Below, one piece after another: positions 61,517 through 64,000 of a DNA stretch of 64,000 nucleotides. The position numbers were made by a program, and so were the translations under genes. The notes under the pieces are model-generated. The model worked only from the letters and a program-made list of their open reading frames with translations, was not told the origin of the DNA and made no database searches. Source of the stretch: Mesorhizobium sp. L-8-3 (GTDB lineage Bacteria; Pseudomonadota; Alphaproteobacteria; Rhizobiales; Rhizobiaceae). The DNA lies in the NCBI RefSeq assembly GCF_016756615.1, contig NZ_AP023262.1:4837501-4901500 (forward strand), in the 5' to 3' direction. Numbering within the stretch: position 1 is the stretch's first letter; the number at the start of each line of letters is the position of its first letter.

Positions 61517-62023
61517 ATGTTCAGATCAAGCAGGATCGCCTCGGCGGCGGCGTGCGGGGCCTTTTCGATCGCGTTGCTGGCGTCCGTCGTCCAGACCGCC
61601 TCGGCCGACGAGGTTGTGAATACGGGCTATTTCGGCAATGTGGCCATCAAGGGCTACGACCCGGTGAGCTATTTTACCCAGAACGAGGCGGTCCAGGGCT
61701 CGCCCGAATTCACCTATCGTTGGCTGGGTGCGGACTGGCATTTCGTCAGCGCCGAAAACCGCGACATCTTCAAGGCCGATCCGGTCAAATATGCCCCGCA
61801 ATATGGCGGCTATTGCGCAGACGGCGTTTCGTTCGGAACGATCACCACCAATATCGATCCGAAGGCCTGGCGCATCATCGAGGGCAAGCTCTATCTGAGC
61901 TACGATCCCGGAACGGCGGAAGGCTTCGAAAAGACCCCGGAGAAGGTCGTCGATTCCAAGAAACACTGGCCCGAGGTCGAGCAGGCGCTCGTCGCGGAGA
62001 AGGCTCGCGAAAGCGCCCAGTAG
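61517..62023 (+). CDS. Secreted YHS-domain protein
   Basis: A 168-residue exported protein (signal peptide residues 1-30, ending TASA) with a YHS domain: FGNVAIKGYDPVSYFTQNEA, GADWHFVSAENRDIFKADPV and YAPQYGGYCADGVSFG. YHS domains bind metals or are found near copper and heavy-metal proteins; activity unknown. It follows the ankyrin gene by 42 bases, so they may be co-transcribed. Confidence 0.92.
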   Translation: MFRSSRIASAAACGAFSIALLASVVQTASADEVVNTGYFGNVAIKGYDPVSYFTQNEAVQGSPEFTYRWLGADWHFVSAENRDIFKADPVKYAPQYGGYCADGVSFGTITTNIDPKAWRIIEGKLYLSYDPGTAEGFEKTPEKVVDSKKHWPEVEQALVAEKARESAQ

Positions 62024-62055
62024 GTTCGGGAATAGCCGGACCAGGGTTTACAGCG

Positions 62056-64000
62056 TCAGCTGCCGAGCGAGAAGAACTTCAGCGACATCGGTGTGACGTG
62101 GACATAGGCCATGCCGGGCTCTTCCGCGCCGGTATTGCGGTACACATAACCGCAGGCGAGGCGGTCCAGGAAGTAGCCTTCGAACTTCTCGCAGAGCCTG
62201 TCGTCATGGATTTCGAAGGTCCCGGTGATGTTGGTGTTGGCGCTGCGATAGGCGGTGTTCCCGCCCTTGCCGAAATACTGGATGAAGTCCGTTCCGTTCT
62301 TGTGCTTGCCGATCCAGGTCTTGTCGTCGGCCAACTCCGCCAGATCCGTTGCTGCTAACCGGTCGCCTTGCTGTCCGTTGAAGCCGAACGGCCATTCCGG
62401 AATGCCGGCCTTGTCGAGACCGGCGAGGTGGTAGAGCCGGTCTTCTTCGGTCCAGTAGTCGTAGAGATAGCTGTAGTAGGTCAGATTGCTGTCAGGAAAC
62501 AGCTCCAGCAGCTTCGCCGTTTCCTGCTTGCCCCGCTGCATCTCGCCTTGTCGGACGTAGGCGGCAGCCAGATATTCATGCGCAGGTTCGGCTTTTGGCA
62601 GCGCGTCGGCCGCCGCCGCCAGGATCGGGACGGCGCGTTCGTTGTCGCGCCCCAAATAGTAGACGACACCGGCGAGCAGCTTGAAGCTGGGCGGCGGCGT
62701 CGGTTCGAGCCGGAGCGATTTGTCCAGTGCCGTCAGTGCCTGGTCATGCCTGCCCGCCTGGGCCAGGATCAGGGCCAGGTTGCAGAATGCCTCTGCATCG
62801 TTCGGCTGCAGTTCGACCGCCCTGTTCGCCGAGTCGATCGCCTCGGCCTGGCGGCCGTCGACGAGTTGCAGAAGAGCGAGGACGGTGTGCGCGCGAGCGT
62901 TGTCGGGGTCGAACTTCAAGGCTTGCCCCGCCGCGTCATAGGCGATCTTGCGCGCTACGGCGGCAGACCAGAGGAAGTTGTAGTCGTTGCGCCAGACATC
63001 GACCGCAATGCGGGCAATGCCGGCATGGGCCTCGGCAAAGGTCGGGTCGAGGTCGATCGCCTTTTGATAGAAGGATAATGTTCGACGATAGGTCTCGACG
63101 TCGCTGTACAGGAATCCCTCGTGCTCTGCCCGCAGATAGTAGTCGTAGGCCTCGAGATTCGCCGTAGGGATGCGCGCAAGATGGTCGCGTTCGCCATCGC
63201 TCAACTTCACCGCAAGCGCGGAGATGATCTTGCCGATCACCTCGTCCTGGACTGCGAAGATGTCGGCATATTCGCGGTCATAACGTTCAGCCCACATGGA
63301 AAGCCCGGTCAGGGCGTCGATCAGCTTGACATTTATCCTGAGCCGCGTGCCTGCCTGTTGCAGCGTGCCTTCGAGGACGAAATGGACCCCGAGTTCGGCC
63401 GCAATCTCCTGGATCTTGTCGGCCGAATTCCGGAGCGCGAAGACAGAATGCCGCGCTATGACGAAGAGGCCCGACACTTTCGACAGTTCGGTGATGAGGT
63501 CGTCGGTCAAGCCCTCGGCAAGATGATCATGTTCGTCGTCACTGCTGACATTGATGAAGGGCAACACGGCAATGGAGGGCTTGTCCGGGAGCGGGTATGC
63601 GACCCGCTCGACGGTCTCCGGTGGGCTTGACCTCCATGGTTGCCACCAAAGCAAGCCGCCGGCCGGCACCAGAAGCAGCATCGCGATAGCCGTGGCGGCG
63701 AGAATGGGGCGAGAGGAGCCGCCGGCTGCGGCGACCGCAGGCGAGGGTGGCGGAACCTTCACGACTGGGGTCATCAGAGCCTCGGCTTTTTCGTCGAGCC
63801 TGATGCGGTACATGGTGACGGGATCGGCGATGTTCTTGACGTGCTTTTCCCCGAGATTTTCGAAGGTGAGGTCGAGCTTGCCCTTGACCTGGCTGAAGGC
63901 GGTGCCCGAGAGGTTGATGCCGCCCGGGTCGGCCAGTTCCTCGGTGCGTTTCGCGACATTCACGCCGTCGCCATAGATGTCTCCGTTCTCGTGGACGATG
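62056..64000 (-). CDS. Class III cyclase / TolB-like / TPR protein (N-terminal part outside the window)
   Basis: Partial: the 5' end lies beyond the right edge, and about 648 residues are visible. They begin with the end of a class III nucleotidyl-cyclase domain (ENGDIYGDGVNVAKRTEELA), then one membrane span (about residues 85-105), a TolB-like region (KPSIAVLPFINVSSDDEHDH, LTDDLITELSKVSGLFVIAR), TPR repeats (about 270-500), and a C-terminal domain of about 95 residues (WIGKHKNGTDFIQYFGKGGN, CEKFEGYFLDRLACGYVYRN). This is a common rhizobial signalling architecture. The C-terminal domain is unusual. It converges on the YHS gene. Confidence 0.92.
   Translation of the reverse strand, partial: IVHENGDIYGDGVNVAKRTEELADPGGINLSGTAFSQVKGKLDLTFENLGEKHVKNIADPVTMYRIRLDEKAEALMTPVVKVPPPSPAVAAAGGSSRPILAATAIAMLLLVPAGGLLWWQPWRSSPPETVERVAYPLPDKPSIAVLPFINVSSDDEHDHLAEGLTDDLITELSKVSGLFVIARHSVFALRNSADKIQEIAAELGVHFVLEGTLQQAGTRLRINVKLIDALTGLSMWAERYDREYADIFAVQDEVIGKIISALAVKLSDGERDHLARIPTANLEAYDYYLRAEHEGFLYSDVETYRRTLSFYQKAIDLDPTFAEAHAGIARIAVDVWRNDYNFLWSAAVARKIAYDAAGQALKFDPDNARAHTVLALLQLVDGRQAEAIDSANRAVELQPNDAEAFCNLALILAQAGRHDQALTALDKSLRLEPTPPPSFKLLAGVVYYLGRDNERAVPILAAAADALPKAEPAHEYLAAAYVRQGEMQRGKQETAKLLELFPDSNLTYYSYLYDYWTEEDRLYHLAGLDKAGIPEWPFGFNGQQGDRLAATDLAELADDKTWIGKHKNGTDFIQYFGKGGNTAYRSANTNITGTFEIHDDRLCEKFEGYFLDRLACGYVYRNTGAEEPGMAYVHVTPMSLKFFSLGS

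Overview
The window is high-GC chromosomal DNA from an alphaproteobacterium, most likely a member of the Hyphomicrobiales (Rhizobiales) close to Mesorhizobium/Phyllobacteriaceae. The case rests on the content: an NDUFA12-type complex I accessory subunit, a DUF2155 protein, RNase E with a long acidic/basic insertion in its S1 domain, the order cysteine desulfurase-sufBCDS-sufT-sufA, and regulatory sites resembling the Irr (ICE) box and the CtrA half-site. Genus assignment is inference from family resemblance.

Layout. 1-9.2 kb: housekeeping genes, with a GNAT acetyltransferase, NDUFA12, DUF2155 and an NTF2-like protein on the plus strand facing a minus-strand run bepA-like protease, DsbA-like protein, aroQ, accB, accC, aat. 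9.2-23.3 kb: cell-envelope and RNA genes (aminotransferase, rne, amidase, mrcA, a VOC protein, prfB with its programmed +1 frameshift, an M23 peptidase, a 25-residue membrane peptide, tex). 23.4-28.1 kb: a mercury-resistance island, merR facing merT-merP-merF-merA-(broken araC)-merB, with a classic MerR operator. 28.3-38.2 kb: Bcp peroxiredoxin, a giant AsmA/DUF3971-like protein, tyrS, anmK, a DUF1508 protein with a histone-H1-like tail, a phytase-like secreted protein and an alpha/beta hydrolase. 38.4-45.7 kb: the SUF iron-sulfur cluster assembly operon. 45.7-50.3 kb: two GFA-family proteins, a TfoX-N protein, a DEAD-box helicase, a methyltransferase remnant, NAD kinase and tRNA-Thr(UGU), followed by three tandem 113-bp repeats. 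50.6-56.3 kb: an IclR regulator facing a complete branched-chain-amino-acid-type ABC transporter. 56.4-60.3 kb: phosphoketolase plus a COG5368/GH144-like glycosidase, apparently one operon. 60.9-64 kb: a secreted ankyrin protein, a secreted YHS-domain protein, and a class III cyclase/TolB-like/TPR protein cut by the right edge.

How the parts work together. bepA-like protease and DsbA-like protein serve envelope folding, aroQ the shikimate route, accBC fatty-acid synthesis. The mer genes form a full broad-spectrum mercury pathway: sensing, periplasmic capture, uptake, organomercurial cleavage and Hg(II) reduction. The SUF genes make a self-contained Fe-S assembly line, probably iron-regulated by Irr. 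No transposase, integrase, CRISPR array, phage gene or toxin-antitoxin pair is visible. The least explained items are the tandem repeats abutting tRNA-Thr, the araC gene overlapping merA, the unusual C-terminal domain of the cyclase protein and the phosphoketolase-glycosidase pairing. None by itself demonstrates an undescribed system.
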